In this document: piece after piece, positions 50,340 to 61,873 of the stretch | Layout of the letters: the number at the start of each line of letters is the position of its first letter | Position numbering within the stretch: position 1 is the stretch's first letter | Translations under genes and position numbers: made by a program | Assembly (NCBI RefSeq): GCF_002872075.1 | Contig: NZ_PGGU01000004.1 | Location: 62,001 to 126,000, forward strand | Direction: 5' to 3' | Length of the DNA stretch: 64,000 nucleotides | Source of the DNA: Microbacterium aurantiacum | GTDB lineage: Bacteria; Actinomycetota; Actinomycetes; Actinomycetales; Microbacteriaceae | Notes under the pieces: model-generated | The model's input: the letters and a program-made list of their open reading frames with translations, nothing else | The model's database searches: none | What the model was told of the DNA's origin: nothing

Positions 50340-50352
50340 ACCTCCCTTCGGC

Positions 50353-50384
50353 GGGCTCGGCGGCGCCTCTGCGGCGCCGAGCCC
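50353..50384 (+). terminator. GC-rich hairpin between rpsG and fusA
   Basis: GGGCTCGGCG (50353-50362) pairs with CGCCGAGCCC (50375-50384), and the inner GGCGCC repeats allow an alternative, longer pairing. No T-run follows. It probably attenuates, or protects the rpsG mRNA end, rather than fully terminating before fusA. Confidence 0.6.
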
Positions 50385-50438
50385 ACCGAACACCCCACTC
50401 TTCGCAGTACGACTGCTCACCAAGATAAGGACACTCCT

Positions 50439-52553
50439 GTGGCACAAGAGGTGCTCACCGACCTGAGTAAGGTCCGCAACATCGGCATCATGGCTCACAT
50501 CGATGCCGGCAAGACCACGACCACCGAGCGCATCCTGTTCTACACGGGTGTCAACCACAAGCTCGGCGAGACGCACGACGGCGCCTCGACCACCGACTGG
50601 ATGGAGCAGGAGAAGGAGCGCGGCATCACGATCACGTCTGCCGCCGTGACCTGCTACTGGGACAAGAACCAGATCAACATCATCGACACCCCCGGTCACG
50701 TGGACTTCACCGTCGAGGTGGAGCGCTCGCTCCGCGTCCTCGACGGCGCGGTCGCCGTCTTCGACGGCAAGGAGGGCGTCGAGCCCCAGTCCGAGACCGT
50801 CTGGCGTCAGGCCGACAAGTACAACGTCCCGCGCATCTGCTTCGTCAACAAGATGGACAAGCTCGGCGCCGACTTCTACTTCACGGTCGACACGATCATC
50901 AACCGCCTCGGCGCGAAGCCGCTCGTCATCCAGCTGCCCATCGGCGCTGAGAACGACTTCGTCGGCGTCATCGACCTCGTCGAGATGCGCGCACTCGTCT
51001 GGGCCGGTGACTCCAAGGGTGACGTCACCATGGGCGCCTCCTACGAGATCCAGGAGATCCCCGAGGACCTCAAGGAGAAGGCGGCCGACTACCGGCAGCA
51101 GCTCCTCGAGACCGTCGCCGAGACCGACGACGTCCTGCTCGAGAAGTTCTTCGGAGGCGAAGAGCTCACCGTCGCCGAGATCAAGGGCGCGATCCGCAAG
51201 CTGACGGTCGCATCCGAGATCTACCCGGTCCTGTGCGGCTCGGCCTTCAAGAACCGCGGCGTCCAGCCGATGCTCGACGCGGTCGTCGACTACCTGCCGA
51301 ACCCGCTCGACGTGGGTTCCATCCAGGCGCACGACCCCAAGGACTACGACACGATCATCGAGCGCCACCCCGACGCGAACGACCCGTTCGCAGCGCTGGC
51401 GTTCAAGGTCGCCGTGCACCCGTTCTTCGGTCGCCTGACCTATGTGCGCGTCTACTCGGGCCACCTCGACTCCGGCTCCGCGGTCATCAACTCGACCAAG
51501 GGCAAGAAGGAGCGCATCGGGAAGATCTTCCAGATGCACGCCAACAAGGAGATCCCGGTTCCCTCGGTCACCGCGGGCAACATCTATGCGGTCATCGGCC
51601 TGAAGGACACCACCACCGGTGACACCCTGACCGACCCGGCAGCGCCCGTCGTCCTCGAGTCGATGACGTTCCCGGAGCCCGTGATCGAGGTCGCGATCGA
51701 GCCGAAGACGAAGGCCGACCAGGAGAAGCTGGGTGTCGCCATCCAGAAGCTCGCTGAAGAGGACCCGACTTTCCGCACCGAACTCAACCCCGAGACCGGT
51801 CAGACGACCATCAAGGGCATGGGCGAGCTGCACCTCGACATCCTCGTGGATCGCATGAAGCGCGAGTTCAACGTCGAGGCCAACGTCGGCAAGCCCCAGG
51901 TCGCGTACCGCGAGACGATCCGCAAGGCCGTCGAGAAGCACGACTACACGCACAAGAAGCAGACCGGTGGATCGGGTCAGTTCGCGAAGATCCAGTTCAA
52001 CATCGAGCCTCTCGATCTGGATGCCGACAAGACGTACGAGTTCGTGAACGCCGTCACCGGTGGTCGCATCCCTCGTGAGTACATCGGCTCGATCGATGCC
52101 GGCTTCCAGGACGCGATGAACGTCGGCGTGCTCGCCGGCTACCCGATCGTCGGCGTCAAGGCGACCATCGTCGATGGTGCGGCACACGATGTCGACTCCT
52201 CGGAGATGGCGTTCAAGATCGCCGGCTCCATGGGCTTCAAGGAAGCTCTTCGCCGCGCCAGCCCCGTGCTCCTCGAGCCGCTGATGGCCGTCGAGGTCCG
52301 CACTCCCGAGGAGTACATGGGCGACGTCATCGGCGACCTGAACTCGCGTCGTGGCCAGATCCAGTCGATGGAGGACGCCGCAGGCGTCAAGGTCGTCCGC
52401 GCACAGGTTCCGCTGTCCGAGATGTTCGGCTACATCGGCGACCTGCGCTCGAAGACCTCGGGTCGCGCCGTCTACTCGATGGAGTTCCACAGCTACGCTG
52501 AGGTGCCCCGCGCGGTGGCCGACGAGATCGTCCAGAAGACCAACGGCGAGTAA
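50439..52553 (+). CDS. fusA: Elongation factor G
   Basis: This 704-residue translocation GTPase has GTPase motifs [20 protein letters not shown] and NKMDKLGAD, followed by the EF-G domains II-V, with the domain IV segment [11 protein letters not shown] and the C-terminal [20 protein letters not shown], given in part. Length and motifs are standard. GTG start. A 12-bp hairpin follows the stop, and tuf appears to have its own promoter. Confidence 0.98.
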   Translation: MAQEVLTDLSKVRNIGIMAHIDAGKTTTTERILFYTGVNHKLGETHDGASTTDWMEQEKERGITITSAAVTCYWDKNQINIIDTPGHVDFTVEVERSLRVLDGAVAVFDGKEGVEPQSETVWRQADKYNVPRICFVNKMDKLGADFYFTVDTIINRLGAKPLVIQLPIGAENDFVGVIDLVEMRALVWAGDSKGDVTMGASYEIQEIPEDLKEKAADYRQQLLETVAETDDVLLEKFFGGEELTVAEIKGAIRKLTVASEIYPVLCGSAFKNRGVQPMLDAVVDYLPNPLDVGSIQAHDPKDYDTIIERHPDANDPFAALAFKVAVHPFFGRLTYVRVYSGHLDSGSAVINSTKGKKERIGKIFQMHANKEIPVPSVTAGNIYAVIGLKDTTTGDTLTDPAAPVVLESMTFPEPVIEVAIEPKTKADQEKLGVAIQKLAEEDPTFRTELNPETGQTTIKGMGELHLDILVDRMKREFNVEANVGKPQVAYRETIRKAVEKHDYTHKKQTGGSGQFAKIQFNIEPLDLDADKTYEFVNAVTGGRIPREYIGSIDAGFQDAMNVGVLAGYPIVGVKATIVDGAAHDVDSSEMAFKIAGSMGFKEALRRASPVLLEPLMAVEVRTPEEYMGDVIGDLNSRRGQIQSMEDAAGVKVVRAQVPLSEMFGYIGDLRSKTSGRAVYSMEFHSYAEVPRAVADEIVQKTNGE

Positions 52554-52558
52554 CACTT

Positions 52559-52588
52559 CTGGGAGCCGGGTTCGCGCCCGGCTCCCAG
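52559..52588 (+). terminator. Hairpin after fusA
   Basis: CTGGGAGCCGGG (52559-52570) pairs perfectly with CCCGGCTCCCAG (52577-52588) around TTCGCG. It is five bases after the fusA stop. A TAAACT box at 52619-52624 may be the -10 of a separate tuf promoter with a ~70-base leader. Confidence 0.7.
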
Positions 52589-52700
52589 GTCTCCTACAAC
52601 TTCACATTCCCTCTCTACTAAACTGAGAATCAAACCCGTAGAGAACCGGTCACAATCCAGTGCCCGGCATCCTCTACACGAACGTCCTGAGGAGGACCCA

Positions 52701-53891
<1,191 letters not shown>

Positions 53892-53907
53892 GCATCTGCT
53901 TCCTCGC

Positions 53908-53939
53908 AAAGGGGTCGGGCCTTCGGGTCCGGCCCCTTT
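53908..53939 (+). terminator. Terminator after tuf
   Basis: AAAGGGGTCGGGCC (53908-53921) pairs with GGTCCGGCCCCTTT (53926-53939), using two G-U pairs, around a TTCG tetraloop. The run of T ends the stem. It lies 16 bases after the tuf stop. Confidence 0.88.
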
Positions 53940-54034
53940 GTCGTGCGTGTCGGGGGTTCCCTTCGGCGGTGTCCCCATGCACAATAAGGGAGGGCCGCCG
54001 GGTTCGGCGGAGCAGACATCTCATAGGGGGACAC

Positions 54035-54259
54035 ATGGGTATTCAGGAATCGTTCAACGGCGCCGTCGACAAGGGCAAGGACCTCTTCGAGCAGAACCGC
54101 GACAAGATCGAAGAGGTCGTCAAGAGCGAGCAGGCCGAGGACGTCAGTGACAAGGTCCTCGATGGTGTCGCCGATTTCGCGAAGAAGATCGCTCCGGGTG
54201 CGGCGGACAAGATCGACGAGATCCGCGACAACGCCGACAAGGCCGTCGGCACCGAGTAG
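54035..54259 (+). CDS. MT0933-like small protein (putative Rv0909-type antitoxin)
   Basis: This 74-residue acidic/basic helical protein has SFNGAVDKGKDLFEQNRDKI, DVSDKVLDGVADFAKKIAPG and AADKIDEIRDNADKAVGTE. The repeated KxxxF/DK heptads resemble the MT0933/Rv0909 family, annotated as antitoxins of putative toxin-antitoxin pairs. No toxin gene is adjacent, since it is a monocistron between two terminators. The antitoxin role is therefore doubtful here, and a stress-related small helical protein is an alternative. GGGGG lies five bases before the ATG. Confidence 0.8.
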   Translation: MGIQESFNGAVDKGKDLFEQNRDKIEEVVKSEQAEDVSDKVLDGVADFAKKIAPGAADKIDEIRDNADKAVGTE

Positions 54260-54280
54260 CACTCGCGCCACGCACATCGA

Positions 54281-54314
54281 ACGGCGGCTCATCCTCTCCG
54301 GGATGGGCCGCCGT
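54281..54314 (+). terminator. Terminator after the MT0933-like gene
   Basis: ACGGCGGCTCATCC (54281-54294) pairs with GGATGGGCCGCCGT (54301-54314) with one T-G pair around a six-base loop, followed by TCTG. It closes the single-gene unit. Confidence 0.8.
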
Positions 54315-54733
54315 TCTGCTGCATCCGGGACAATCGCGCCGCGGCACTCGCGCTGAGGTCGCGTTGCCCTCTATCATGAGGCTGATCGCCTGGGGTTCTT
54401 GCGGTCAGGGATAGTCGAAGGGGTTCGGCCATCCGTATACGCGCGGCTCGCCGCGCTCGATCTGGGGACGACGATTTGGGGATCATCGTACGACGCATGC
54501 GCGATCGGCGCCGCATCGTCCCCGTGCCCGCGCGGCTGTCCGCCGCGCCCTCGATCGGGGGTCTCGACGTCCCTTCGCGTCAGGATCCTCGCGTTCGATG
54601 TGTCCCCTCGCATCGGACGCTCCCCAGGCAGGGCGAGGCATGGGGATGCCTCGTCCTGCCGTGGTGAGACATCGGAATCGGTGCCGCGAGGACCTGTTCG
54701 AGCACTCGCTGCAGAAGTGCGACACGCCCGGGT
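54315..54733. other. Noncoding stretch with a 15-bp hairpin before the S10 promoter
   Basis: No frame in this ~420-base stretch has protein-like composition on either strand. It holds GCGCGG-CTCG-CCGCGC near 54441-54456 and a near-perfect 15-bp hairpin (54627-54641 with 54646-54660, one G-U, loop GGGG). There is no T-run, so the latter is not a classic terminator. It does not match tmRNA, RNase P or SRP RNA features that I know. It could encode a structured small RNA or be remnant DNA. Confidence 0.4.
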
Positions 54734-54763
54734 TTGCGCAAGTGAAATCAGGCATGGCAGAAT
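54734..54763 (+). promoter_or_regulatory. Probable S10 operon promoter
   Basis: TTGCGC (54734-54739) and CAGAAT (54758-54763) are 18 bases apart. A start near 54770 would leave a leader of about 330 bases before rpsJ. The -10 deviates at its first base, so the exact site is uncertain. Confidence 0.55.
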
Positions 54764-54884
54764 AGACAGGTTCGACATTTCGGCTGTGCCTCGCGTGCGC
54801 CGGATCACCATCATGGCAGTGCATAGGCGGCGTCCTCTCTCAGGAGACGGATGCAGGGATCTAGGCCGCGGGTGGCAGGACAAC

Positions 54885-54930
54885 CCCGACACCTCCTCAC
54901 GGAGGTTCTGCCGTGCGCGGCAGGGTCGGG
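54885..54930 (+). ncRNA. Three-way-junction leader element upstream of rpsJ
   Basis: Stem P1 is CCCGAC (54885-54890) with GTCGGG (54925-54930). Inside are two perfect 6-bp hairpins with four-base loops: ACCTCC-TCAC-GGAGGT (54891-54906) and CTGCCG-TGCG-CGGCAG (54908-54923). Only single bases join them. The 46-base fold is very compact and lies within the long S10 leader, about 170 bases before rpsJ. It is a candidate ribosomal-protein (for example L4) binding leader. Confidence 0.6.
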
Positions 54931-55096
54931 ATCCGCTTGTCGAGAGATCGGCGGGCTGACAGCAGAACAGTGGTGCAGCAGATCGACTCGCGAGAGCCGT
55001 TCCAGTGCCGAGGCGCGAACAGCGTCGACGTGCGTCCAATGCCCCAGGGTCACCCGGCCCAGGACGGTAAGACGCTTTATAGAGAGTGAACAGACA

Positions 55097-55405
55097 ATGG
55101 CGGGACAGAAAATCCGCATTCGCCTGAAGTCGTATGACCACGAGGTCATCGACTCGTCGGCGCGCAAGATCGTCGACACCGTGACCCGTGCGGGCGCGAC
55201 GGTCGTCGGCCCAGTGCCGCTTCCGACCGAGAAGAACGTCGTGTGCGTCATCCGGTCGCCGCACAAGTACAAGGACAGCCGTGAGCACTTCGAGATGCGC
55301 ACCCACAAGCGTCTGATCGACATCGTCGACCCGACGCCCAAGGCCGTCGACTCGCTGATGCGTCTCGACCTGCCGGCTGACGTCAACATCGAGATCAAGC
55401 TCTGA
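55097..55405 (+). CDS. rpsJ: 30S ribosomal protein S10
   Basis: This 102-residue S10 is the first gene of the S10 operon. [20 protein letters not shown] and [20 protein letters not shown] are family-typical. The protein also works with NusB in antitermination. It is preceded by a leader of about 330 bases with a three-way-junction fold; rplC follows eight bases after the stop. Confidence 0.98.
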   Translation: MAGQKIRIRLKSYDHEVIDSSARKIVDTVTRAGATVVGPVPLPTEKNVVCVIRSPHKYKDSREHFEMRTHKRLIDIVDPTPKAVDSLMRLDLPADVNIEIKL

Positions 55406-55413
55406 GGATCGAC

Positions 55414-56073
55414 ATGGCTGACATCAACGCAAAGATTTCCAAGGGAATGCTGGGCACCAAGCTCGGCATGACCCAGGTGTGGAACGAGAGCGGCAAGCTC
55501 GTTCCCGTCACCGTCATCGAGCTTTCCCCGAACGTGGTCACTCAGCTGCGTACGCCCGAGAAGGACGGCTACAACGCCGTGCAGATCGCGTACGGCCAGA
55601 TCGACCCGCGCAAGGTGAACAAGCCCCTCACCGCTCACTTCGAGGCTGCCGGCGTCACGCCGCGCCGCCACGTCACCGAGATCCGCACCGCGGACGCTGC
55701 TGACTACTCGCTTGGTCAGGAGCTCACGGTCGACGGTGTCTTCGAGGCCGGCCAGCTGGTCGACGTCGTGGGCACGAGCAAGGGCAAGGGCACCGCGGGT
55801 GTCATGAAGCGCCACAACTTCAAGGGCGTCTCGGCATCCCACGGTTCGCACCGCAACCACCGCAAGCCCGGCTCCATCGGCGCATCGTCGACTCCGAGCC
55901 GCGTCTTCAAGGGCATGCGCATGGCCGGCCGTATGGGTGGCGAGCGCGTGACCGTCCTCAACCTCACGGTGCACGCCATCGACATCGAGAAGGGACTCAT
56001 GCTCGTCAAGGGCGCCGTCCCCGGTGCTCGTGGCCGCATCGTCTACGTCCGCAACGCTGTGAAGGGGGCCTAG
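55414..56073 (+). CDS. rplC: 50S ribosomal protein L3
   Basis: This 219-residue early-assembly protein has [20 protein letters not shown] at the N-terminus and the central loop [20 protein letters not shown] that reaches the peptidyl-transferase centre. Length is normal. Three bases separate it from rplD. Confidence 0.98.
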   Translation: MADINAKISKGMLGTKLGMTQVWNESGKLVPVTVIELSPNVVTQLRTPEKDGYNAVQIAYGQIDPRKVNKPLTAHFEAAGVTPRRHVTEIRTADAADYSLGQELTVDGVFEAGQLVDVVGTSKGKGTAGVMKRHNFKGVSASHGSHRNHRKPGSIGASSTPSRVFKGMRMAGRMGGERVTVLNLTVHAIDIEKGLMLVKGAVPGARGRIVYVRNAVKGA

Positions 56074-56076
56074 TCC

Positions 56077-56739
56077 ATGGCTGACTCGACTCTTGCGCTC
56101 GACGTCCTCAGCGCCAACGGCAAGAAGGCAGGCTCTGTCGAGCTGCCCGCAGCGCTCTTCGACGCCAAGACGAACATTCCGCTCATCCACCAGGTCGTCG
56201 TCGCGCAGCTCGCGGCGGCTCGCCAGGGAACCCACTCGACCAAGCGTCGCGGTGAGGTCTCCGGTGCCGGCCGCAAGCCCTTCAAGCAGAAGGGCACGGG
56301 TAACGCCCGTCAGGGCTCGATCCGCGCGCCGCACATGACCGGCGGTGGCGTCGTGCACGGTCCCAAGCCGCGCGACTACTCGCAGCGCACCCCCAAGAAG
56401 ATGATCGCGGCCGCCCTGCTGGGCGCGCTGAGCGATCGCTTCCGCGGTGACCGCATCCACGTCATCGAGTCCTTCGGGATCGACGGCGCGCCTTCGACCA
56501 AGACCGCCGTGAGCTTCCTCACGAACGTCGTGTCGTCGAAGAACGTGCTCGTCGTGATCGAGCGCGACGACGACGTGACGCTGAAGAGCATCCGCAACCT
56601 GTCGAACCTGCACGTGCTGACGTTCGACCAGCTCAACGCCTACGACGTGCTCGTCTCCGACGACATCGTCTTCACCCAGGCCGCTCTCGAGGCGTTCATC
56701 GCTTCGAAGTCCGGTGCAACCAAGGAGGTCTCCGCATGA
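56077..56739 (+). CDS. rplD: 50S ribosomal protein L4
   Basis: This 220-residue L4 has the exit-tunnel loop region [20 protein letters not shown] and [17 protein letters not shown]. In E. coli L4 represses its own operon by binding the S10 leader; the same role is possible here with the structured leader. Its stop overlaps the rplW start in ATGA. Confidence 0.98.
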   Translation: MADSTLALDVLSANGKKAGSVELPAALFDAKTNIPLIHQVVVAQLAAARQGTHSTKRRGEVSGAGRKPFKQKGTGNARQGSIRAPHMTGGGVVHGPKPRDYSQRTPKKMIAAALLGALSDRFRGDRIHVIESFGIDGAPSTKTAVSFLTNVVSSKNVLVVIERDDDVTLKSIRNLSNLHVLTFDQLNAYDVLVSDDIVFTQAALEAFIASKSGATKEVSA

Positions 56740-57059
56740 GCGAGCAGGCAACTGTCCTCCAGACGGCCCTGAACAAGGACCCGCGCGACATCATCCTGAA
56801 GCCGGTCGTGTCTGAGAAGAGCTACGGACTCATCGACGAGGGGAAGTACACCTTCCTCGTCGACCCGCGCGCTACGAAGACCGAGATCAAGCTCGCCATC
56901 GAGAAGATCTTCGGCGTCAAGGTCGCATCGGTCAACACGATCAACCGGGTCGGCAAGGCCCGCCGCACCCGCTTCGGCACCGGTAAGCGCAAGGACACCA
57001 AGCGCGCCATCGTGTCCCTGAAGTCGGGCACCATCGACATCTTCACGGCCGTCGGCTGA
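56736..57059 (+). CDS. rplW: 50S ribosomal protein L23
   Basis: This L23 of 107 residues lies at the exit tunnel and docks SRP and trigger factor. [20 protein letters not shown] and [20 protein letters not shown] are typical. An N-terminal extension of about twelve residues ([15 protein letters not shown]) precedes the usual start of the fold. Confidence 0.97.
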   Translation: MSEQATVLQTALNKDPRDIILKPVVSEKSYGLIDEGKYTFLVDPRATKTEIKLAIEKIFGVKVASVNTINRVGKARRTRFGTGKRKDTKRAIVSLKSGTIDIFTAVG

Positions 57060-57079
57060 CCGGGGGATAAGGACTAATA

Positions 57080-57919
57080 ATGGCTATTCGCAAGTACAAG
57101 CCCACGACCCCGGGCCGTCGCGGCTCGTCGGTGGCTGACTTCGCCGAGATCACTCGATCGACGCCGGAGAAGTCGCTGCTGCGCCCGCTTTCCAAGACCG
57201 GTGGTCGTAACAACCAGGGCCGCATCACGACCCGTCACATCGGTGGTGGCCACAAGCGCCAGTACCGTGTCATCGACTTCCGTCGCAATGACAAGGACGG
57301 CGTCAACGCCAAGGTCGCTCACATCGAGTACGACCCCAACCGCACCGCACGCATCGCACTGCTGCACTACTTCGACGGCGAGAAGCGCTACATCATCGCG
57401 CCGAACAAGCTGAAGCAGGGCGACATCATCGAGTCGGGCGCCGGGGCTGACATCAAGCCGGGCAACAACCTCCCGCTGAAGAACATCCCGACGGGTACCG
57501 TCATCCACGCGATCGAGCTCCGCCCCGGTGGCGGCGCGAAGATGGCACGTTCGGCCGGTGCATCCGTCCGTCTCGTCGCCAAGGATGGCCCCTACGCTCA
57601 GCTGCGTCTGCCCTCGGGCGAGATCCGCAACGTCGATGCGCGCTGCCGCGCGACCATCGGCGAGGTCGGCAACGCCGAGCAGTCGAACATCAACTGGGGC
57701 AAGGCCGGCCGCAAGCGCTGGCTGGGCGTCCGCCCGACCGTCCGTGGTGTTGCGATGAACCCTGTCGACCACCCGCACGGTGGTGGCGAGGGCAAGACCT
57801 CTGGTGGCCGTCACCCGGTCACCCCGTGGGGGCAGGCCGAAGGCCGTACCCGTCACGCCAACAAGGAAAGCGACAAGTACATCGTGCGTCGCCGTAACGC
57901 CGGCAAGAAGCGCAAGTAG
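57080..57919 (+). CDS. rplB: 50S ribosomal protein L2
   Basis: This 279-residue L2 begins [20 protein letters not shown]. The key peptidyl-transferase-region segment [20 protein letters not shown] is intact. A standard GATAAGGA-like SD precedes it. rpsS follows after 12 bases. Confidence 0.98.
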   Translation: MAIRKYKPTTPGRRGSSVADFAEITRSTPEKSLLRPLSKTGGRNNQGRITTRHIGGGHKRQYRVIDFRRNDKDGVNAKVAHIEYDPNRTARIALLHYFDGEKRYIIAPNKLKQGDIIESGAGADIKPGNNLPLKNIPTGTVIHAIELRPGGGAKMARSAGASVRLVAKDGPYAQLRLPSGEIRNVDARCRATIGEVGNAEQSNINWGKAGRKRWLGVRPTVRGVAMNPVDHPHGGGEGKTSGGRHPVTPWGQAEGRTRHANKESDKYIVRRRNAGKKRK

Positions 57920-57931
57920 GAGTAGAAGAAG

Positions 57932-58213
57932 ATGCCACGCAGTCTTAAGAAGGGCCCCTTCGTCGACGAGCACCTGCTTCGCAAGGTTGTCGTCCAGAAC
58001 GAGGCGGGTACGAAGAACGTCATCAAGACCTGGTCACGTCGTTCCATGATCATCCCGGCGATGCTGGGTCACACGATCGCGGTTCACGACGGTCGCAAGC
58101 ACATCCCTGTGTTCGTGACGGAGACCATGGTCGGTCACAAGCTGGGCGAGTTCTCGCCCACCCGCACCTTCCGCGGCCACGAGAAGGACGACAAGAAGGG
58201 CCGCCGCCGCTGA
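57932..58213 (+). CDS. rpsS: 30S ribosomal protein S19
   Basis: This 93-residue S19 starts [20 protein letters not shown] and has [20 protein letters not shown]. It lies in the head of the 30S subunit with S13. Normal length. GTAGAAGAAG-like purines precede the ATG. Confidence 0.98.
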   Translation: MPRSLKKGPFVDEHLLRKVVVQNEAGTKNVIKTWSRRSMIIPAMLGHTIAVHDGRKHIPVFVTETMVGHKLGEFSPTRTFRGHEKDDKKGRRR

Positions 58214-58238
58214 CGCGGTGGCGATAGAGGAGAGAGAA

Positions 58239-58637
58239 ATGGTGGAGTCCATCGCACGCGTGCGACACATCCGCGTGACCCCTCAGAAGGCTCGTCGTGT
58301 CGTCGCGCTCATCAAGGGCAAGCAGGCCCAGGAGGCTCTTGCGATCTTGAAGTTCGCAGCTCAGAGCGCCAGTGAGCCGATCTACAAGCTTGTCGCGTCG
58401 GCCATGGCCAACGCGCAGGTCAAGGCGGATCGTGACGGCGAGTACCTCGACGAGCAGGACCTGTACGTGGCGAATGCCTACGTCGACGAGGGCGCGACGC
58501 TCAAGCGTTTCCGCCCCCGTGCACAGGGTCGCGCTTTCCAGATCAAGAAGCGCACGAGCCACATCACGGTCGTGCTCTCGACGCCGGAGGCTGCCAAGGC
58601 AGTCGAAGGCGACAGCAACAAGAAGGCGAGCAAGTAA
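58239..58637 (+). CDS. rplV: 50S ribosomal protein L22
   Basis: This 132-residue L22 has [20 protein letters not shown] at the start and the beta-hairpin [20 protein letters not shown] that lines the exit tunnel. The C-terminus carries a short charged extension ([10 protein letters not shown]). The ATG at 58239 is chosen because GAGGAGAG lies just upstream. The stop overlaps rpsC by one base. Confidence 0.97.
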   Translation: MVESIARVRHIRVTPQKARRVVALIKGKQAQEALAILKFAAQSASEPIYKLVASAMANAQVKADRDGEYLDEQDLYVANAYVDEGATLKRFRPRAQGRAFQIKKRTSHITVVLSTPEAAKAVEGDSNKKASK

Positions 58638-59394
58638 TGGGACAGAAGGTAAACCCGTACGGCTTCCGTCTCGGTATCACCACGGACCACGTGTCTCGCT
58701 GGTTCTCGGACTCGACGAAGAAGGGTCAGCGTTACGCCGACTACGTCGCCGAGGACATCAAGATCCGTCGTCTGCTGCAGACGCAGCTCGACCGTGCCGG
58801 CGTCTCGAACATCGAGATCGAGCGCACCCGTGACCGCGTCCGCGTCGACATCCACACCGCCCGTCCGGGCATCGTGATCGGTCGTCGTGGCGCCGAGGCC
58901 GAGCGCATCCGCGGCGACCTCGAGAAGCTCTCGGGCAAGCAGATCCAGCTGAACATCCTCGAGGTCAAGAACCCCGAGGCTGACGCTCAGCTCGTCGCGC
59001 AGGGTGTCGCCGAGCAGCTCTCTGCTCGTGTGGCGTTCCGCCGCGCGATGCGCAAGGGCATGCAGGGCGCCCAGCGCGCCGGTGCCAAGGGCATCCGCAT
59101 CCAGGTCTCGGGCCGCCTCGGCGGCGCTGAGATGAGCCGGTCGGAGTTCTACCGCGAGGGTCGTGTGCCGCTGCACACGCTTCGCGCGAACATCGACTAC
59201 GGCTTCTACGAGGCGAAGACCACCTTCGGCCGTATCGGCGTGAAGGTCTGGATCTACAAGGGCGACCTCACCAACAAGGAGCTCGCTCGCGAGCAGGCCA
59301 ACGCGCCGAAGTCCCGCGGTCGTGACGACCGTGGTGGCGACCGTCGCCGCGGACCTCGCAACGAGGCCCCCGTCGCAGAAGGAGCGTCTGCCTG

Positions 59395-59395
<1 letters not shown>
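58637..59395 (+). CDS. rpsC: 30S ribosomal protein S3
   Basis: This 252-residue S3 has the KH-type motif [20 protein letters not shown] at the mRNA entry site. A C-terminal extension rich in Arg, Gly and Asp ([20 protein letters not shown]) is typical of actinobacterial S3. One-base overlaps on each side suggest translational coupling throughout this part of the operon. Confidence 0.98.
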
Positions 59396-59813
<418 letters not shown>

Positions 59814-59814
<1 letters not shown>

Positions 59815-60131
59815 TGGCGATCGGCACCAAGGAGCTCGCTCCGGCAGAGCTCGACACGTTCGAAGACCAGCGCCTCGTTGAGGAGCTGCGTAAGGCCAAG
59901 GAGGAGCTGTTCAACCTCCGTTTCCAGTCGGCCACCGGCCAGCTGGAGAGCCACGGCCGCATCCGCGCCGTCAAGCGCGACATCGCGCGCCTCTACACCG
60001 TGATCCGCGAACGCGAGCTGGGCATCCGTGCGACGCCCGCTCCCGTCGAGGTCCCGGCCAAGAAGGCGACCAAGTCGAAGGCGAAGAAGGCGGACTCCGC
60101 CGACGACGCCGTGAAGGAAGAGGCTGAGTGA
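59814..60131 (+). CDS. rpmC: 50S ribosomal protein L29 with long C-terminal tail
   Basis: This L29 is 105 residues, against the usual 60-70. The core is [20 protein letters not shown] and [20 protein letters not shown]. After about residue 76 comes a Lys/Ala-rich tail ([20 protein letters not shown]) of actinobacterial type that would extend from the tunnel exit. It is coupled to rpsQ by a one-base overlap. Confidence 0.96.
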
Positions 60132-60475
60132 TGGCCACCGAGAAGAAGGTCGCGGAGAAGCCCGCGACGAAGAAGGCCGAGGCCGTCGTCGAGCATGCGT
60201 CTCACGACGTGCGCGACGCCACCGCGCGCGGGTACCGCAAGTCCCGCCGTGGCTACGTCGTCAGCGACAAGATGGACAAGACCATCGTCGTCGAGGTCGA
60301 GGACCGCGTGAAGCACCCGCTGTACGGCAAGGTCATCCGCCGCACCTCGAAGGTCAAGGCCCACGATGAGACGAACTCCGCCGGCATCGGCGACCTCGTC
60401 CTCATCAACGAGACCCGGCCGCTGAGCGCCACCAAGAACTGGCGCCTGGTCGAGATTCTGGAGAAGGCCAAGTGA
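60131..60475 (+). CDS. rpsQ: 30S ribosomal protein S17 with N-terminal extension
   Basis: This S17 is 114 residues, against the usual ~85. The first ~35 residues ([20 protein letters not shown]) form a charged extension before the OB-fold core [20 protein letters not shown]. The end [20 protein letters not shown] is standard. It overlaps rpmC by one base and rplN in GTGA. An alternative start within the extension would shorten it, but no better SD was seen. Confidence 0.95.
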   Translation: MATEKKVAEKPATKKAEAVVEHASHDVRDATARGYRKSRRGYVVSDKMDKTIVVEVEDRVKHPLYGKVIRRTSKVKAHDETNSAGIGDLVLINETRPLSATKNWRLVEILEKAK

Positions 60476-60840
60476 TCCAGCAGGAATCCCGCCTCAAGGT
60501 CGCCGACAACACCGGCGCCAAGGAACTGCTCACCATCCGCGTTCTCGGTGGCTCGCGCCGCCGCTACGCGGGCCTCGGTGACACGATCGTCGCCACCGTC
60601 AAGGACGCGATCCCCGGTGGCAACGTGAAGAAGGGCGACGTCGTCAAGGCGGTCATCGTCCGCACCAAGAAGGAGGTCCGTCGTCCCGACGGGTCCTACA
60701 TCAAGTTCGACGAGAACGCCGCCGTCATCCTGAAGAACGACGGGGAGCCCCGCGGCACCCGTATCTTCGGACCGGTCGGTCGTGAGCTTCGCGACAAGAA
60801 GTTCATGAAGATCGTCTCGCTCGCGCCGGAGGTTATCTGA
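60472..60840 (+). CDS. rplN: 50S ribosomal protein L14
   Basis: This 122-residue L14 begins [20 protein letters not shown] and contains [20 protein letters not shown] and [20 protein letters not shown]. It forms the bridge with 16S rRNA helix 14 and binds RsfS. It starts at a GTG that overlaps the rpsQ stop. Confidence 0.98.
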   Translation: MIQQESRLKVADNTGAKELLTIRVLGGSRRRYAGLGDTIVATVKDAIPGGNVKKGDVVKAVIVRTKKEVRRPDGSYIKFDENAAVILKNDGEPRGTRIFGPVGRELRDKKFMKIVSLAPEVI

Positions 60841-60842
60841 TC

Positions 60843-61202
60843 ATGGCGAACATCAAGAAGGGTGACCTGGTTCAGGTCATCACGGGCGCCAAGCCCGAGC
60901 GTGGCGGCGACCGCGGCAAGCAGGGCAAGGTCCTCGAGATCCTGTCCGGGCAGAACCGCGTCATCGTCGAAGGCGTGAACTACGTCACCAAGCACACTCG
61001 TGTCGGTCAGACGCAGCGCGGCACCAAGACGGGCGGCGTCGAGACTGTCGAGGCGCCCATCCACATTTCCAACGTCGCGGTCGTTGACCCCTCCACCAAG
61101 AAGCCGACTCGTGTCGGCCACCGGGTCGAGGAGCAGGTCAAGGACGGCGTGAAGCGCAACGTGCGCGTTCGCTTCGCGAAGAAGTCAGGTAAGGACCTCT
61201 GA
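60843..61202 (+). CDS. rplX: 50S ribosomal protein L24
   Basis: This 119-residue L24 has a KOW motif, [21 protein letters not shown], then [20 protein letters not shown]. It is an assembly initiator of the large subunit. Its stop overlaps the rplE ATG by one base. Confidence 0.97.
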   Translation: MANIKKGDLVQVITGAKPERGGDRGKQGKVLEILSGQNRVIVEGVNYVTKHTRVGQTQRGTKTGGVETVEAPIHISNVAVVDPSTKKPTRVGHRVEEQVKDGVKRNVRVRFAKKSGKDL

Positions 61203-61792
61203 TGAGCACCGACACTGCCGCGCCGGCTGGCAAGATCCAGCCGCGCCTGAAGCAGAAGTACAAGGCCGAGATCCAGCAGAAGCTGCAGGAAGAGTTCGGC
61301 TACACCAACGTGATGCAGATTCCTGGTCTCGTCAAGGTCGTCGTCAACACCGGTGTCGGTGAGGCAGCCCGCGACAGCAAGGTGATCGATGGTGCGGTCG
61401 ACGACCTCACCAAGATCACCGGCCAGAAGCCGATCGTCACGAAGGCTCGCAAGTCCATCGCGCAGTTCAAGCTGCGCGAGGGCCAGGCCATCGGCGCGCA
61501 CGTCACCCTCCGTGGTGACCGCGCGTGGGAGTTCCTGGACCGCCTGGTCTCGCTGGCGCTTCCCCGTATCCGCGACTTCCGTGGCCTCTCGGCCAAGCAG
61601 TTCGACGGCAACGGCAACTACACCTTCGGTCTCCAGGAGCAGAGCGTGTTCCACGAGATCGATCAGGACAAGATCGACCGCGTACGCGGCTTCGACATCA
61701 CCGTGGTCACCACGGCGAAGACGGATGACGAGGGTCGGGCACTGCTCCGCCACATCGGCTTCCCCTTCAAGTCCGAGGACGCGCAGGCGTAA
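61202..61792 (+). CDS. rplE: 50S ribosomal protein L5
   Basis: This 196-residue L5 binds 5S r[43 protein letters not shown] and [20 protein letters not shown] are standard. A short N-terminal extension ([14 protein letters not shown]) is present. In most bacteria rpsN or rpsZ follows; here a palindromic repeat and a possible promoter fill the 156-base gap instead. Confidence 0.98.
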   Translation: MSTDTAAPAGKIQPRLKQKYKAEIQQKLQEEFGYTNVMQIPGLVKVVVNTGVGEAARDSKVIDGAVDDLTKITGQKPIVTKARKSIAQFKLREGQAIGAHVTLRGDRAWEFLDRLVSLALPRIRDFRGLSAKQFDGNGNYTFGLQEQSVFHEIDQDKIDRVRGFDITVVTTAKTDDEGRALLRHIGFPFKSEDAQA

Positions 61793-61801
61793 GCCTCTTT
61801 T

Positions 61802-61837
61802 GACAGGCTCAGGGACCTCCGGGTCGCTGAGCCTGTC
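61802..61837. repeat. Palindromic repeat in the rplE-rpsH gap
   Basis: GACAGGCTCAG (61802-61812) pairs with CTGAGCCTGTC (61827-61837), and the inner GACC (61814-61817) with GGTC (61822-61825), giving a 15-bp stem with one G-G mismatch. A degenerate second copy of the right arm (GGTCATCGAGCTCGTCGAAG) follows at 61842-61861. I recall similar GGTCGCTGAGCCTGTCGAA elements as common intergenic repeats in Micrococcales. It sits where rpsN is expected. Confidence 0.8.
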
Positions 61838-61867
61838 GTCCGGTCATCGAGCTCGTCGAAGTGGCCG

Positions 61868-61873
61868 TACAAT
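61868..61873 (+). promoter_or_regulatory. Possible internal -10 box before rpsH
   Basis: TACAAT at 61868-61873 lies 76 bases before the rpsH start, just downstream of the palindromic repeat. No clear -35 is visible. It could supply the spc half of the cluster if the repeat terminates transcription from upstream. Confidence 0.4.

Noticed and set aside
49839..52556. A 905-codon open frame on the minus strand opposite fusA
   Set aside because: It is the mirror of rpsG/fusA, which are certain. High GC at third positions leaves antisense frames open, and the product is rich in Arg, Asp and Leu repeats without a domain.
54035..54259. A complete toxin-antitoxin pair
   Set aside because: Only the MT0933-like small protein is present. 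It is flanked by terminators and no toxin frame lies on either side.
54374..55306. A 310-codon minus-strand frame across the S10 leader and rpsJ
   Set aside because: It covers the start of rpsJ in antisense, has no SD or promoter at its start, and has irregular composition. Treated as noncoding.
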